From positions 1 through 57,859 of the forward strand of contig JAISPH010000070.1 of the NCBI GenBank assembly GCA_031275035.1: a stretch of 57,859 nt of DNA, given 5' to 3'. This document shows positions 18,421 to 27,219 of the stretch, one piece after another. Each line of letters begins with the position of its first letter. Position 1 is the stretch's first letter. A program made the translations under genes and the position numbers. Under the pieces are notes generated by a model. It had not been told where the DNA came from and made no database searches. It saw only the letters and a program-made list of their open reading frames with translations. This DNA is from Treponema sp. Lineage in GTDB: Bacteria > Spirochaetota > Spirochaetia > Treponematales > Breznakiellaceae.

Positions 18421-19937
18421 TCAACTCCGGCAACATAATTTATGATATTTTTGGTTATAATATCATGTCCAGCAAGTTCTTTTACGATTTTTCCCGCCCG
18501 GAGGACCAACAGCCGATCGCATACAAGCGGCATCTCATTTACATCCGACGACAAAAAAAGTATTGATATTCCGTCATTACGCAGTTCTCGTATAAGCCGA
18601 TAAATCATTGCTTTTGCCCCCACATCAATTCCCCGTGTTGGTTCGTCAAGTATTAGAATGGCCGGTTTTGTAACAAGTGCTTTTGATAACACTACCTTCT
18701 GTTGATTGCCTCCACTAAGATTGAGTATACGTTGTTCAAGGTTAGCTATTTTTATACTCAAGCGCTTTATATACTCTACAGAATCTTTGCGTTCTTGCTT
18801 AAAATTCCTAAACCCTAAAATACTTATACGTTTCCTATAAATACCGGCCATTGTTATATTTTCTTGCACGTTTCCTGAAAGCACAAGCCCTTCAAGTTTA
18901 CGATCCTCTGATACTAACATAATCTTATACCGAATAGCGTCAATCGGATTTTTCATTCTTACCGGCCGTCCATTAATTAATATTTGACCTTCAATATATT
19001 TATCAAGGGCAAAAATATTTCTTGCGAGTTCCGTTTTTCCAGCGCCCACCAATCCGGTTATGCCTAAAATCTCTCCTTCTCTAAGTTCGAAATCAATGAA
19101 TCCCGAATGCTTGCTGCGCCTGAGTTTTTTTACTTCAAGCACAATCTTTGATTTTTCTTTCACCGGTTCATCTATTTGCCTGTGGAGTAATTCGTCCTGT
19201 ACAGAAAACAACTGATCCCCTACCATCATCGATACAATTTCCCGTTCACTCGTTTCTGACGTCCACTTGGTCCCTATGACGTGTCCATCCCGCAATATCG
19301 TTATCCTATCGGCTATGTTAAATATTTCCTCCAATAAATGCGAAATATAAACTATCGTCGTCCCCCTCTGCTTGAGGTTTTTTATAACCTTATGCAAATG
19401 GATAACCTCATCGCGGCTTAAACTAGACGTAGGTTCATCCATAATGATTACTTTTTTTGTTTCGGCTACCGCTTTTATAATGGCGACAAGCTGTCTATAA
19501 GCTATCGGCAAATTATCTAATCGCACGTATGGATCTATTTTAAAACCCATTTCACGTATGTAATTATCGGCTGTTCTTTGGAGAACATTCCAATCTACCA
19601 TACCCAGCTTATTTGTATTACGCTGCCCCAGCAGAATGTTTTCCCCAACCGTTATCGCGGGAACAAGGGCAAGTTCCTGGGGTATCATGGTTATTTCTTT
19701 ATCCAGAGAATTCTTGATATTAAAATCTTTCTGAAGCTCTCCTTCTATATAGACATCTCCACTGTCTTTAGGATGAGATCCAATAAGAATACCCATAAGA
19801 GTGGATTTTCCAGCGCCATTTTCACCAACAAGACCTAAAATCTCCCCCCGCCGCAATGAAAAATCAACTCCGTGTAATACTTCAATCCCAGAAAAACTTT
19901 TTACAATTTTTCTCATTTCAACGATAGTATCTGGCAT
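18417..19937 (-). CDS. Sugar ABC transporter ATP-binding protein, twin domain (RbsA/MglA-like)
   Basis: Powers the importer by ATP hydrolysis. The 506-residue product contains two ABC domains in tandem. The first has Walker A GENGAGKST near residue 38 and Walker B VIIMDEPTSSL. The second has a modified Walker A, GLVGAGKTEL, and a full LSGGNQQKV signature with Walker B LILDEPTRGIDVG. The asymmetry of the two halves is normal for this family. It lies between the binding-protein and permease genes and overlaps the permease start by 4 bp. Confidence 0.94.
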   Translation of the reverse strand: MPDTIVEMRKIVKSFSGIEVLHGVDFSLRRGEILGLVGENGAGKSTLMGILIGSHPKDSGDVYIEGELQKDFNIKNSLDKEITMIPQELALVPAITVGENILLGQRNTNKLGMVDWNVLQRTADNYIREMGFKIDPYVRLDNLPIAYRQLVAIIKAVAETKKVIIMDEPTSSLSRDEVIHLHKVIKNLKQRGTTIVYISHLLEEIFNIADRITILRDGHVIGTKWTSETSEREIVSMMVGDQLFSVQDELLHRQIDEPVKEKSKIVLEVKKLRRSKHSGFIDFELREGEILGITGLVGAGKTELARNIFALDKYIEGQILINGRPVRMKNPIDAIRYKIMLVSEDRKLEGLVLSGNVQENITMAGIYRKRISILGFRNFKQERKDSVEYIKRLSIKIANLEQRILNLSGGNQQKVVLSKALVTKPAILILDEPTRGIDVGAKAMIYRLIRELRNDGISILFLSSDVNEMPLVCDRLLVLRAGKIVKELAGHDIITKNIINYVAGVE

Positions 19938-20008
19938 TGAATTATCCCTTTGGTTTTTGCCCTTGGCAGCAGCCGGAGACCACCGTCAAGAACAAAATCC
20001 ACTTATGA

Positions 20009-20995
20009 TTATTTGATGGAAATTCCGCCATGTTTTGCCAAATATCCAGTGGAATCACTGGTAAAATCATTCATCTGATCCTTGCTTACCTGAAGGACAG
20101 GAAGTTTTACCATATTGTCAACCGGCTCGCCTTTTATTGCCTTATAGCAATTTACCACCGAAAGATATCCCATTTCGTAAGGGAACTGCGCCACCCCGCC
20201 TCTTATTGCCGTATCTTGTTTTATTGCCGCTGCGACTTCACCCTCAATATCGTATGCTACAATAGAAACGGTATCCTGCATCTCGGCCGTTACAACTGCG
20301 GTAAGTACCCCAATCGCCGGATCGCCCTGAGTGCAAAATATGCCATCAATATCAGGAAATTGTGTAAGCATAGGAGATATCTTTACAACGGCGTCATCTC
20401 TGCTTCCATCCGTTGCCACTTCACCGACAATCTTAATGTTGGAACCGCGAACTTCCTGTTCAAAGCCCTGATATCTCTCATCTGTAGCGATACTGGCATT
20501 TTTGAATTTGACCATTATAACATCTCCGCCGTTAGGAAGCAACTCCTTCATTAACTTTCCAGCCTGAACGCCGCCATTAAAATTATCAGACGTCACGGTA
20601 CTTGCCGCCATCTCAGGACGAGCCGGAACAGTATCAACTGCCACAAATTTCACGCCTGCATCAGCGGCTTTTTGCATCGCTCCTGTTATCGCTTCACTGT
20701 CTACTGTTTCCAGAACAATTCCATCATATCCTTGGGAAATAAATGTCTCCGTTAAACTAAGCTCTTTTTCAACAGAACGGCCGGTATATTGTATATCCAC
20801 AGTTATTCCCAGATCTTCCCCCGCCTTTTTCATCCCCGCAGCTAGTTTTTGAAAAAATTCTATATCCGAATCTGCCGGCATGCCCCCAATTCGGATTTTA
20901 GAATCTGACCGAGCTGCCGGCTGCTCTGATTTTGAACAGCCCGCAAGTACAATTGCCAGTAACATTACAATTACACATACAGTTCCCTTTTTCAT
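20009..20995 (-). CDS. Sugar-binding lipoprotein of the ABC transporter (RbsB-like)
   Basis: Periplasmic solute-binding component. The start is placed at 20995 (MKKGTVCVIVMLLAIVLAGC), which gives a lipoprotein signal with lipobox LAGC and C20 as the lipidated residue; a longer reading adds 22 residues ahead of the signal. The mature part has the two-lobe peripla_BP_4 pattern, including QGYDGIVLETVDSEA and DGIFCTQGDPAIGVL. At 328 residues it is a typical size. The upstream aminotransferase stop lies about 60 bp before this start. Confidence 0.92.
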   Translation of the reverse strand: MKKGTVCVIVMLLAIVLAGCSKSEQPAARSDSKIRIGGMPADSDIEFFQKLAAGMKKAGEDLGITVDIQYTGRSVEKELSLTETFISQGYDGIVLETVDSEAITGAMQKAADAGVKFVAVDTVPARPEMAASTVTSDNFNGGVQAGKLMKELLPNGGDVIMVKFKNASIATDERYQGFEQEVRGSNIKIVGEVATDGSRDDAVVKISPMLTQFPDIDGIFCTQGDPAIGVLTAVVTAEMQDTVSIVAYDIEGEVAAAIKQDTAIRGGVAQFPYEMGYLSVVNCYKAIKGEPVDNMVKLPVLQVSKDQMNDFTSDSTGYLAKHGGISIK

Positions 20996-21057
20996 TGCCA
21001 AATCCCCCTCAATAAATCTAATTCGGGCATACGCCCAAACAATTTCGCCCCTTACCA

Positions 21058-22470
21058 TCATTCATGAGTTTTAGTTTCCCGGAAACATTTGTCCAATACC
21101 TCAATCACGATATCAATATCTGATTTCTCAATAATATAAGGAGGCATAAAAGTCATCCTGTTACCGTAATAGCTTGAAAGATTTATCAAAACACCGTACT
21201 CGAGAGCCCGTCTTACCACAAACGAAGTTTCTTTATCGGCAGGTTCTTTTGTTTTTCTGTCCCGAACCAATTCTATGCCCAATCCGAGACCTATTCCTTC
21301 TACACTGCCGATTAAATGGTGTTTTCTTTGTAATTGTTCCAGGCTATCCTTAAAATAATTACCCATCTCAGTAACGCGATCAAGCAGCTTCAGCTTTTTG
21401 ATTTCACGGATCGTAACTGTTGCCGCCTTACATCCTATTGCACTACCATGCCAGGTGCCCATATGCTTGTCAGGATGATTCTGCCAGGCATTCATAATTT
21501 CCCGTTTGCCTAACACCGCAGAAAGCGGCCATACTCCCCCGCTCAAGGCTTTTGAAGTTGTTATTAGATCGGGCGTTACCCCATAATGCTCTATACACCA
21601 CCACTTGCCGGTTCTCCCCATCCCTATCGCTATCTCATCATCAACAAACACAATGCCAAACTCATCACAAATTTGACGAATCCCTTTAAAATATTCCCTG
21701 GGAGCATAAACCCCGCCGCCATGGAATTGCGCCGGTTCAACAATTAAAGTCGAAATCAGATTGGTTTTTGTGTTTGGATCATAAAGTCCATATTCCGGAG
21801 ATTTAAACATCTCCCGAAAAGCCTTTAGACAATACATATCACAGGACGGATGCTCCTTGTCATAATAACAACGGTAACAGTATGGAAAAGGTATCCGTAT
21901 TATATCGTTTCTGATTGTGGGTATTTTTTCTCTATAATAAGCACACGGCGTCGCCGAAATTCCAGCACTCATTCTGCCATGATAGGCTCCATAAAATGAA
22001 ATAATACCATGCTGAGGATGCGGCGTATAATATTCAGCTATTTGGAGCGCAAGTTCTACTGCCGCGCTGCCGCCTATTTCAGTATGTACTACCGCATTAT
22101 CGATCATTTCGCCGGGAGCTATACCAGCCAGCTCCTTTACGAACTCCGCACGGGGTATATTGGGCATATCGGCAACATGCATCAATATTTTCGACTGTTC
22201 GTAAACGGCATCTATGATCTTTTCGGGCGTATGTCCCAGACAAGATGCCGCAAATGGCCCGTAGGTATCTATATATTCATTTCCATCAATATCCCATTGG
22301 CGTACATCCATCTGCTTTTCAAAGACAGGAATACGATCCGCACTATCAAAAGTCGCCCGCCAATAAGTTCCTCCGCCTTCATATTGAAACAAATCTTTTT
22401 TGATTTCTCTGGATTTCCTGCCGGGAACTTCTCTTAACTCTCCGCTTTTTTTCCCTGTTTCATTAGTCAT
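21058..22470 (-). CDS. Class III PLP-dependent aminotransferase
   Basis: Transfers an amino group, commonly a terminal (omega) amine, to pyruvate or 2-oxoglutarate using pyridoxal phosphate. In the 470-residue product K307 in TTSKALSGG is the Schiff-base lysine. VDDEI (residues 276-280) supplies the aspartate contacting the PLP nitrogen, and YHGRM is present near residue 163. The usual DEVQTGFGRTG motif is altered to DDEIAIGMGRTG. A four-cysteine cluster (C198, C201, C210, C214) resembles that seen in 2,2-dialkylglycine decarboxylase/GabT-like relatives. It has a strong AGGGAGG ribosome-binding site. The neighbouring M20 hydrolase could free the amine it uses. Confidence 0.9.
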   Translation of the reverse strand: MTNETGKKSGELREVPGRKSREIKKDLFQYEGGGTYWRATFDSADRIPVFEKQMDVRQWDIDGNEYIDTYGPFAASCLGHTPEKIIDAVYEQSKILMHVADMPNIPRAEFVKELAGIAPGEMIDNAVVHTEIGGSAAVELALQIAEYYTPHPQHGIISFYGAYHGRMSAGISATPCAYYREKIPTIRNDIIRIPFPYCYRCYYDKEHPSCDMYCLKAFREMFKSPEYGLYDPNTKTNLISTLIVEPAQFHGGGVYAPREYFKGIRQICDEFGIVFVDDEIAIGMGRTGKWWCIEHYGVTPDLITTSKALSGGVWPLSAVLGKREIMNAWQNHPDKHMGTWHGSAIGCKAATVTIREIKKLKLLDRVTEMGNYFKDSLEQLQRKHHLIGSVEGIGLGLGIELVRDRKTKEPADKETSFVVRRALEYGVLINLSSYYGNRMTFMPPYIIEKSDIDIVIEVLDKCFRETKTHE

Positions 22471-22537
22471 ACAATACCTCCCTCTATGACTTTATCTAAC
22501 ACAGACTTTTATTTTGCTTACATCATTCACTCCCAAA

Positions 22538-23857
22538 CTAAGCTTGAACCAATGGCTCGATGAAAAATGAATCCCGTTGATGCGAATCAATACAACACCA
22601 CTGAAATATCAGCATTAACATAACCTTAGCATTGTTAATTAATTTTCCAATCTCCACATATTCATTGGGAGCATGGGCCATCATGATATCCCCCGGACCA
22701 AACATTATGCCCGGTATTCCATAGTTGTTTGACAAAAGCCGCATATCAGTTCCTGCTTCAAACCCATTTATAACAGGATCTTTACCTAGCATTTGTCTAA
22801 AACAATGCGCCGTGGTTGTAACGAGCGGATGATCCTCATTAGTCTCCGCAGGTTCATATAAAAGTCCAAACCACTCGATCTTAGGCGGATGCTCCTTCAT
22901 CCACGGATCTTCATTGCATACCTGCATCACCGCCTCTTCAAACATTATCTTTACATCTTTACTTTTCTCGCCTGGAACATATTCAATGCAACCTTCCATA
23001 ACACAGGTTTCCGGCACACTACTAGTGAATTGCCCCCCATTAAATATGCCCAATGTAACCGGTGCGGACAAAGGATAATCACGGTACATGCGATGTTTGC
23101 TGCAAACAGTGTCATGCCTAAATTTCTCCAACACACGCAATTTGCGCTCAATAAGTATCCCCTTTTCAACGGCACTCACGCCTTTGTACTTCGTTCCTCC
23201 ATGTGAAGCCCTTCCGGTTATGCGTATTCTCCAAAATGCGGCCCCCCGATGAGATGGCTGTATATTATTGGAGGTAGGCTCCGGGTATATCGCTCCATCA
23301 AAATCACAATATCCCCTGAGGACGGCTGCCGCCGTGCCATTGCCGCCATTTTCTTCGCCGGGAACACTTAATATAGTAAGATCTCCAGAGAGATTTATAT
23401 GTAATTTCTTTAACAACTCCACTGAAAAAAGTCCGACCGCCAGTCCGCATTTCATATCGGAAGCTCCGCGCCCGTACAGTCTCCCGTTTTTTATTACACC
23501 CTTAAAAGGGTCCGTTTCCCATTTTTCAATGGGCTGTTCCGTCACAACATCTACGTGTCCATTTATTAAAAGCGATCTGCCCCCTCCGGTTCCCCTCAAA
23601 ATCCCGGCAACTACAGGCCGTTTTTCAAAACTTTCATTTGTCTTGGCAAACAAAGGAGACTTTATGTCTTCTTGGCTTGGTTCCCAAACATCAATTTCCA
23701 TTCCTAAATCTGACATAATACGAATAACTTCATTCTGTATCTCAAATTCATTTCCGGTAACACTGGGTATATTAATAAGCCGCATAGATATCTCTATTAG
23801 TCTTTCTTTGTTCGATTCTACAACCCTGTCGATCTTTTCCTTCAATTCGTTATTCAT
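22538..23857 (-). CDS. M20-family metallopeptidase/amidohydrolase (ArgE/DapE-like)
   Basis: Cytosolic dinuclear-metal hydrolase that cleaves N-acyl or peptide amide bonds. In the 439-residue product H101 and D103 in NGHVDVV, D134 in GRGASDMKCGL, E168/E169 in PGEENGG and the late MMAHAPNEYVE histidine match the metal and catalytic positions. A dimerisation domain sits in the middle (around ITGRASHGG). It carries about 25 extra residues after the normal C-terminus, including two cysteines and no known motif. It overlaps the regulator gene's 3' end by 8 bp. It probably deacylates a substrate before transamination. Confidence 0.9.
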   Translation of the reverse strand: MNNELKEKIDRVVESNKERLIEISMRLINIPSVTGNEFEIQNEVIRIMSDLGMEIDVWEPSQEDIKSPLFAKTNESFEKRPVVAGILRGTGGGRSLLINGHVDVVTEQPIEKWETDPFKGVIKNGRLYGRGASDMKCGLAVGLFSVELLKKLHINLSGDLTILSVPGEENGGNGTAAAVLRGYCDFDGAIYPEPTSNNIQPSHRGAAFWRIRITGRASHGGTKYKGVSAVEKGILIERKLRVLEKFRHDTVCSKHRMYRDYPLSAPVTLGIFNGGQFTSSVPETCVMEGCIEYVPGEKSKDVKIMFEEAVMQVCNEDPWMKEHPPKIEWFGLLYEPAETNEDHPLVTTTAHCFRQMLGKDPVINGFEAGTDMRLLSNNYGIPGIMFGPGDIMMAHAPNEYVEIGKLINNAKVMLMLIFQWCCIDSHQRDSFFIEPLVQA

Positions 23858-24872
23858 TATATCCTTCCTCTTTAGCCGGAGGAGCGCATGATTCGTTTAT
23901 ACGCAGCTTATATGGAAGTACAACAATCCTTGCATTACCCTCGTATTTTTTCTCTATACGCTCTATTACCATTTCCCCCGAAATTCTTCCTGCCTCTTGA
24001 AGAGAACGTTCTATAAAGGTTAACCCAGGATTCAAATAATCTGCAAAATCAAAATTATCAAATCCCACAAGAGACACATCTTTTGGTATTTTAAGACCTA
24101 AATCTTTTATCGCTTTATATGCACCGATACACATAAGATTGTTATGTACGACGACAGCCGTTGGAGGCGGAATACATCTAAAAAGGCCAATTGTTCCATT
24201 GTATGCCTCTTCTTCATTAAATCTCCCGGAAACTTCATATCCGGGAAGCGCCGAAAACCCCAATTCCCGCATCGCAGATCTATAGCCTTTTAGACGATCT
24301 TCCCCAGGCAGATTGTTTGTTGTTCCATAAATTACCGCTATGCGTTTATGTCCCAGGCTTGCAAGATAATACACCTGCTCTTTGGCGCTGTTCAAATTAT
24401 CCATTATTACCGTATCTGTATCTATGTTTCTTTGTTGACGGTCCAGCGCTATAATGCTTGTGCCGTAGTTGCTCAATTTTTTTAATGTGCTTTCCTGGGG
24501 ATCTACAAAACTCGCTATCAACCCATCTACACGATAGCTTAGGAACAGATCTATCGCTTCTTTTTCTTGTTGTATACTCTCATTTGTATTACCCAAAATG
24601 ATATTAAACCCATGTTTTTTACAGACCGGTTCCAAACCTTGATATATGGCTATAAAAAAAGGATTGGCTATATTAGACATTAAAAATCCGATTGCCTTTG
24701 ATCGGGAAGTCCTCAGGTTCCTTGCATTATTATTTCGTACATAGGCATACTCATCAAACAACCCCGCGATTCTTTGCCTTGTTTGAGAAGAAACGCCGCT
24801 TTCGTTATTTAATACCCTTGATATCGTAGCAACAGAGACGCCTGCTTTTCTGGCTATTTCTTTCTGCGTCAC
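23850..24872 (-). CDS. LacI-family transcriptional regulator
   Basis: Repressor of the downstream transport and catabolic genes, and probably of itself. The 340-residue product has an N-terminal helix-turn-helix (residues 2-25, TQKEIARKAGVSVATISRVL), the hinge helix, and a periplasmic-binding-protein-like effector domain with a C-terminal basic tail. The start is a GTG at 24872 preceded by AGGAG. Two identical 16-bp palindromic sites lie in its leader. The effector is likely the imported compound or an intermediate. Confidence 0.94.
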   Translation of the reverse strand: MTQKEIARKAGVSVATISRVLNNESGVSSQTRQRIAGLFDEYAYVRNNNARNLRTSRSKAIGFLMSNIANPFFIAIYQGLEPVCKKHGFNIILGNTNESIQQEKEAIDLFLSYRVDGLIASFVDPQESTLKKLSNYGTSIIALDRQQRNIDTDTVIMDNLNSAKEQVYYLASLGHKRIAVIYGTTNNLPGEDRLKGYRSAMRELGFSALPGYEVSGRFNEEEAYNGTIGLFRCIPPPTAVVVHNNLMCIGAYKAIKDLGLKIPKDVSLVGFDNFDFADYLNPGLTFIERSLQEAGRISGEMVIERIEKKYEGNARIVVLPYKLRINESCAPPAKEEGYNE

Positions 24873-24900
24873 AATATCTCCTCTTTCATTCTCTTTTTAA

Positions 24901-24916
24901 ACGTAATCGTTTACGT
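24901..24916. promoter_or_regulatory. LacI-type operator, promoter-distal copy
   Basis: ACGTAATCGTTTACGT, a near-perfect palindrome with the central CG step typical of LacI-family operators. It lies 28 bp ahead of the regulator start codon. It is identical to the copy 66 bp upstream. Confidence 0.75.
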
Positions 24917-24966
24917 TGCAAACATATAAAAATACATACATTAGAAATCATTTGTTCTTTTTTTAT

Positions 24967-24982
24967 ACGTAATCGTTTACGT
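24967..24982. promoter_or_regulatory. LacI-type operator, promoter-proximal copy
   Basis: Second identical 16-bp site, at about +10 to +25 relative to the predicted transcription start. In this position it would block initiation or early elongation. The 66-bp phase to the other copy is about six helical turns, suitable for looping. Confidence 0.78.
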
Positions 24983-24998
24983 AAAAAGTCCATAGAGA

Positions 24999-25027
24999 AT
25001 GATATCCTGATATTCTTTGATTGTCAA
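24999..25027 (-). promoter_or_regulatory. Promoter of the LacI-controlled operon
   Basis: Minus strand TTGACA (25027-25022), 17-bp spacer, TATCAT (25004-24999). The -35 is consensus and the -10 differs at one position from TATAAT-like sites. Transcription would start near 24992. Confidence 0.75.
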
Positions 25028-25171
25028 ATTTTTTTTTGATAAATCTCTCTGCAGCAAATGTGGACCAAAGATCCAACATAGTATCAGTGTTACATGAGTT
25101 TGACTGGAGATTCGTTCATATTAGAAAGCTTCAAATCTCCGGTCTAATGACGCCTTTCCGGCGCCGGTAAC

Positions 25172-25200
25172 TTGTAGAATTGCGTCCGCCGGGGTACTAT
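25172..25200 (+). promoter_or_regulatory. Candidate promoter for ffh, placed for a leaderless transcript
   Basis: TTGTAG (25172-25177), 17-bp spacer, TACTAT (25195-25200). Only 6 nt separate the -10 from the ATG at 25207, so transcription would begin at the start codon itself. There is no Shine-Dalgarno sequence upstream of that ATG. Confidence 0.5.
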
Positions 25201-25206
25201 CGGGCT

Positions 25207-26547
25207 ATGTTTGATAAACTTACCGAAAAAATAACCGGCGCCCTCCGTTTTGTCTCGGGAAAGGCTGTTATCACCGAAAAAAATATTGATGATGCGGTGG
25301 AGGCCATCAAGATGGCCCTTTTGGAGGCGGACGTAAATCTCCGGGTGGTCCGCCGCTTTGTAAACGCCACCATAGAGGAGGCCAAGGGGGAAAAGGTGCT
25401 CCGGGCGGTGGATCCGGGCCAGCAGTTTGTCAAAATTGTCCACGATAAGCTGGTTTCCTTTTTGGGGGCATCCTCCCAGAATCTCCAGCTTAAAGGGCCG
25501 GATACCCGTTCGGCTATTCTTATGCTGGGGCTCCAGGGTTCGGGAAAAACCACCAGTTCCGCCAAATTGGCCCTGCGGCTTAAAAAAGAAGGCCGGAAGC
25601 CCCTTCTGGTTGCCTGCGATTTGGTCCGGCCCGCCGCCGTGGAACAGCTTACGGCGCTGGGAAAGCAGATCGGGGTGCCGGTTTTCAAGAAAGAGGGGGT
25701 CCAGGACAGCGTTAAAGTCTACCGGGAGGCCGTGGAGTGGGCCCGGAAAAACCTGATCGATACCCTTATCATCGACACCACGGGCCGGCTGCAGATAGAC
25801 GAGCCCATGATGGCGGAACTTTCCCGGCTTAAGGATGCGGCAAAACCGGAAGAGCTGCTTCTGGTGGCGGACGCCATGACCGGCCAGTCCGCAGTGGACA
25901 TTGCCAAAACCTTTGACGAAAAAATCGGCCTTACCGGGGTGATTTTAACTAAATTTGACTCCGACACCAGGGGGGGCGCCGCCCTCTCCCTGAAAACCGT
26001 CACGGGGAAACCCCTCAAATTTGTGGGAACCGGGGAAAAACCCGAGGATTTTGAGCCCTTCCACCCCGACCGCATCGCCGGCCGTATCCTGGGCATGGGG
26101 GATGTGGTCAGCCTGGTGGAGAAGGCCCAGGCGCTTATCGGCCAGAAGGAAGCGGCGGAACTTCAGAAGAAAATGGAGAAAGAGAACTTTACCCTGGAGG
26201 ACTGGCTTAACCAGCTCCGGTCGGTAAAGAAAATGGGTTCCCTCCAGTCCATGCTGGAGATGATCCCCGGTATGGCGGGGCAGATCAGCGAAGAAGATAT
26301 CGACAAAGCGGATCTGAAGATCCAGGAGGCGATTTTATCCTCCATGACCCGGAAGGAGCGGACCAATCACCTGATTATCGGCCCCTCCCGGAGAACCCGC
26401 ATAGCCAGGGGTTCCGGGACTTCCTCGGCGGAAGTGGCGCGGCTTATCAAAAAATTCGAAAAAATGCGCGTTATGATGAAAAAGATGAGCAAAATGGGGA
26501 AAAAACCTAACGCCATGTTTGGCGGCGGTATGGGCGCTTTCCGGTAA
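25207..26547 (+). CDS. ffh: Signal recognition particle protein Ffh
   Basis: GTPase that, with 4.5S RNA, delivers membrane and secreted proteins to FtsY and SecYEG. From MFDKLTEKI the product is 446 residues. The N/G domain shows GLQGSGKTT near residue 104, DTTGRLQ near residue 188 and TKFDSDTRGGAAL near residue 245. The C-terminal M domain is methionine-rich and ends GGGMGAFR. An in-frame codon nine residues upstream exists but lies inside the predicted promoter, so the internal ATG is preferred. No 4.5S RNA gene was found in the window. Confidence 0.96.
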   Translation: MFDKLTEKITGALRFVSGKAVITEKNIDDAVEAIKMALLEADVNLRVVRRFVNATIEEAKGEKVLRAVDPGQQFVKIVHDKLVSFLGASSQNLQLKGPDTRSAILMLGLQGSGKTTSSAKLALRLKKEGRKPLLVACDLVRPAAVEQLTALGKQIGVPVFKKEGVQDSVKVYREAVEWARKNLIDTLIIDTTGRLQIDEPMMAELSRLKDAAKPEELLLVADAMTGQSAVDIAKTFDEKIGLTGVILTKFDSDTRGGAALSLKTVTGKPLKFVGTGEKPEDFEPFHPDRIAGRILGMGDVVSLVEKAQALIGQKEAAELQKKMEKENFTLEDWLNQLRSVKKMGSLQSMLEMIPGMAGQISEEDIDKADLKIQEAILSSMTRKERTNHLIIGPSRRTRIARGSGTSSAEVARLIKKFEKMRVMMKKMSKMGKKPNAMFGGGMGAFR

Positions 26548-26558
26548 AGGCGCCGTCA

Positions 26559-26587
26559 TTGACTAATACGGCCGTTCTTTGTATACT
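26559..26587 (+). promoter_or_regulatory. Sigma-70 promoter for the rpsP operon
   Basis: TTGACT (26559-26564), 17-bp spacer, TATACT (26582-26587), 25 bp ahead of rpsP and just downstream of the ffh stop. A GAGGAGG ribosome-binding site follows. This is one of the strongest promoter matches in the window. Confidence 0.72.
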
Positions 26588-26611
26588 AAGAATTCATCCA
26601 GAGGAGGATTC

Positions 26612-26863
26612 ATGAGCGCCAGGATCAGGCTTAAAAAATTCGGAACCAAAAAAAGGCCCTATTACCGCATTGTGGTGATGGACAGCCGCGCCCCCCGGGA
26701 CGGTAAAACGATAGAGGAACTGGGTTTGTACCACCCCATAGAGGCCGCGGAAAAGCAGCTTGTTTTCAATGCGGAAAAGATAAAGGGATGGCTGCAGAAC
26801 GGGGCCACCGTCAGCGATACGGTCCGTAAGCTCCTTAACGGGAAAAATTTCTCCTTTAGTTGA
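26612..26863 (+). CDS. rpsP: 30S ribosomal protein S16
   Basis: Small-subunit assembly protein. The start at 26612 (MSARIRLKKFGTKKRPYYRI) gives 83 residues and has GAGGAGG 3 bp upstream. The body shows RIVVMDSRAPRDGKTIEELG and the C-terminal GATVSDTVRKLL region of S16. It is the first gene of the rpsP-khpA-rimM-trmD-rplS operon. Confidence 0.97.
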   Translation: MSARIRLKKFGTKKRPYYRIVVMDSRAPRDGKTIEELGLYHPIEAAEKQLVFNAEKIKGWLQNGATVSDTVRKLLNGKNFSFS

Positions 26864-26949
26864 GGTTCAAATTCCTGAACCGGTAATATTCCGGGGTTTT
26901 GGACAAAGCGCGTCCTGCGGGGCTGTGCATGGTAAATGGGGAAGAGAAA

Positions 26950-27183
26950 ATGGAAAAAGATCTGGTTGAATATATCGTAAAATCCCTGGTTGACGACCCT
27001 TCTTCGGTAACGGTCAGTGTAGTGGAGGGTGAAAAGTCCACTATTTTAGAGCTCCGGGTCGCCCCGGACGACATCGGTAAGGTTATCGGAAAACACGGCA
27101 GAATAGCAAAAGCCATCAGAACCGTTCTCCAGGCGGCTACCGCCAAAAGCGGAAAACGGACGGTTCTGGAAATTCTGGACTGA
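26950..27183 (+). CDS. khpA: KH-domain RNA-binding protein KhpA
   Basis: Small KH protein that in other bacteria partners with KhpB/Jag and influences cell-envelope and mRNA regulation. From MEKDLVEYIVK the product is 77 residues, the usual length. The GKVIGKHGRIAKAIR stretch contains the GxxG RNA-binding loop. An AAGAG-type ribosome-binding site precedes this ATG; longer in-frame starts at 26929 or 26899 look less likely. rpsP-khpA-rimM-trmD is a widespread gene order. Confidence 0.93.
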   Translation: MEKDLVEYIVKSLVDDPSSVTVSVVEGEKSTILELRVAPDDIGKVIGKHGRIAKAIRTVLQAATAKSGKRTVLEILD

Positions 27184-27219
27184 AACCTTCAATATCCGGG
27201 AGATACCGTTTTCCGGCGG

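Larger units (their letters stand above)
24873..25171 (-). promoter_or_regulatory. Control region of the LacI operon
   Basis: About 300 bp without a gene. It holds the promoter at 24999-25027, operators at 24967-24982 and 24901-24916, and a leader of about 120 nt running to the GTG start. The remainder (25028-25171) faces ffh and shows no further feature I can support. Confidence 0.6.
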
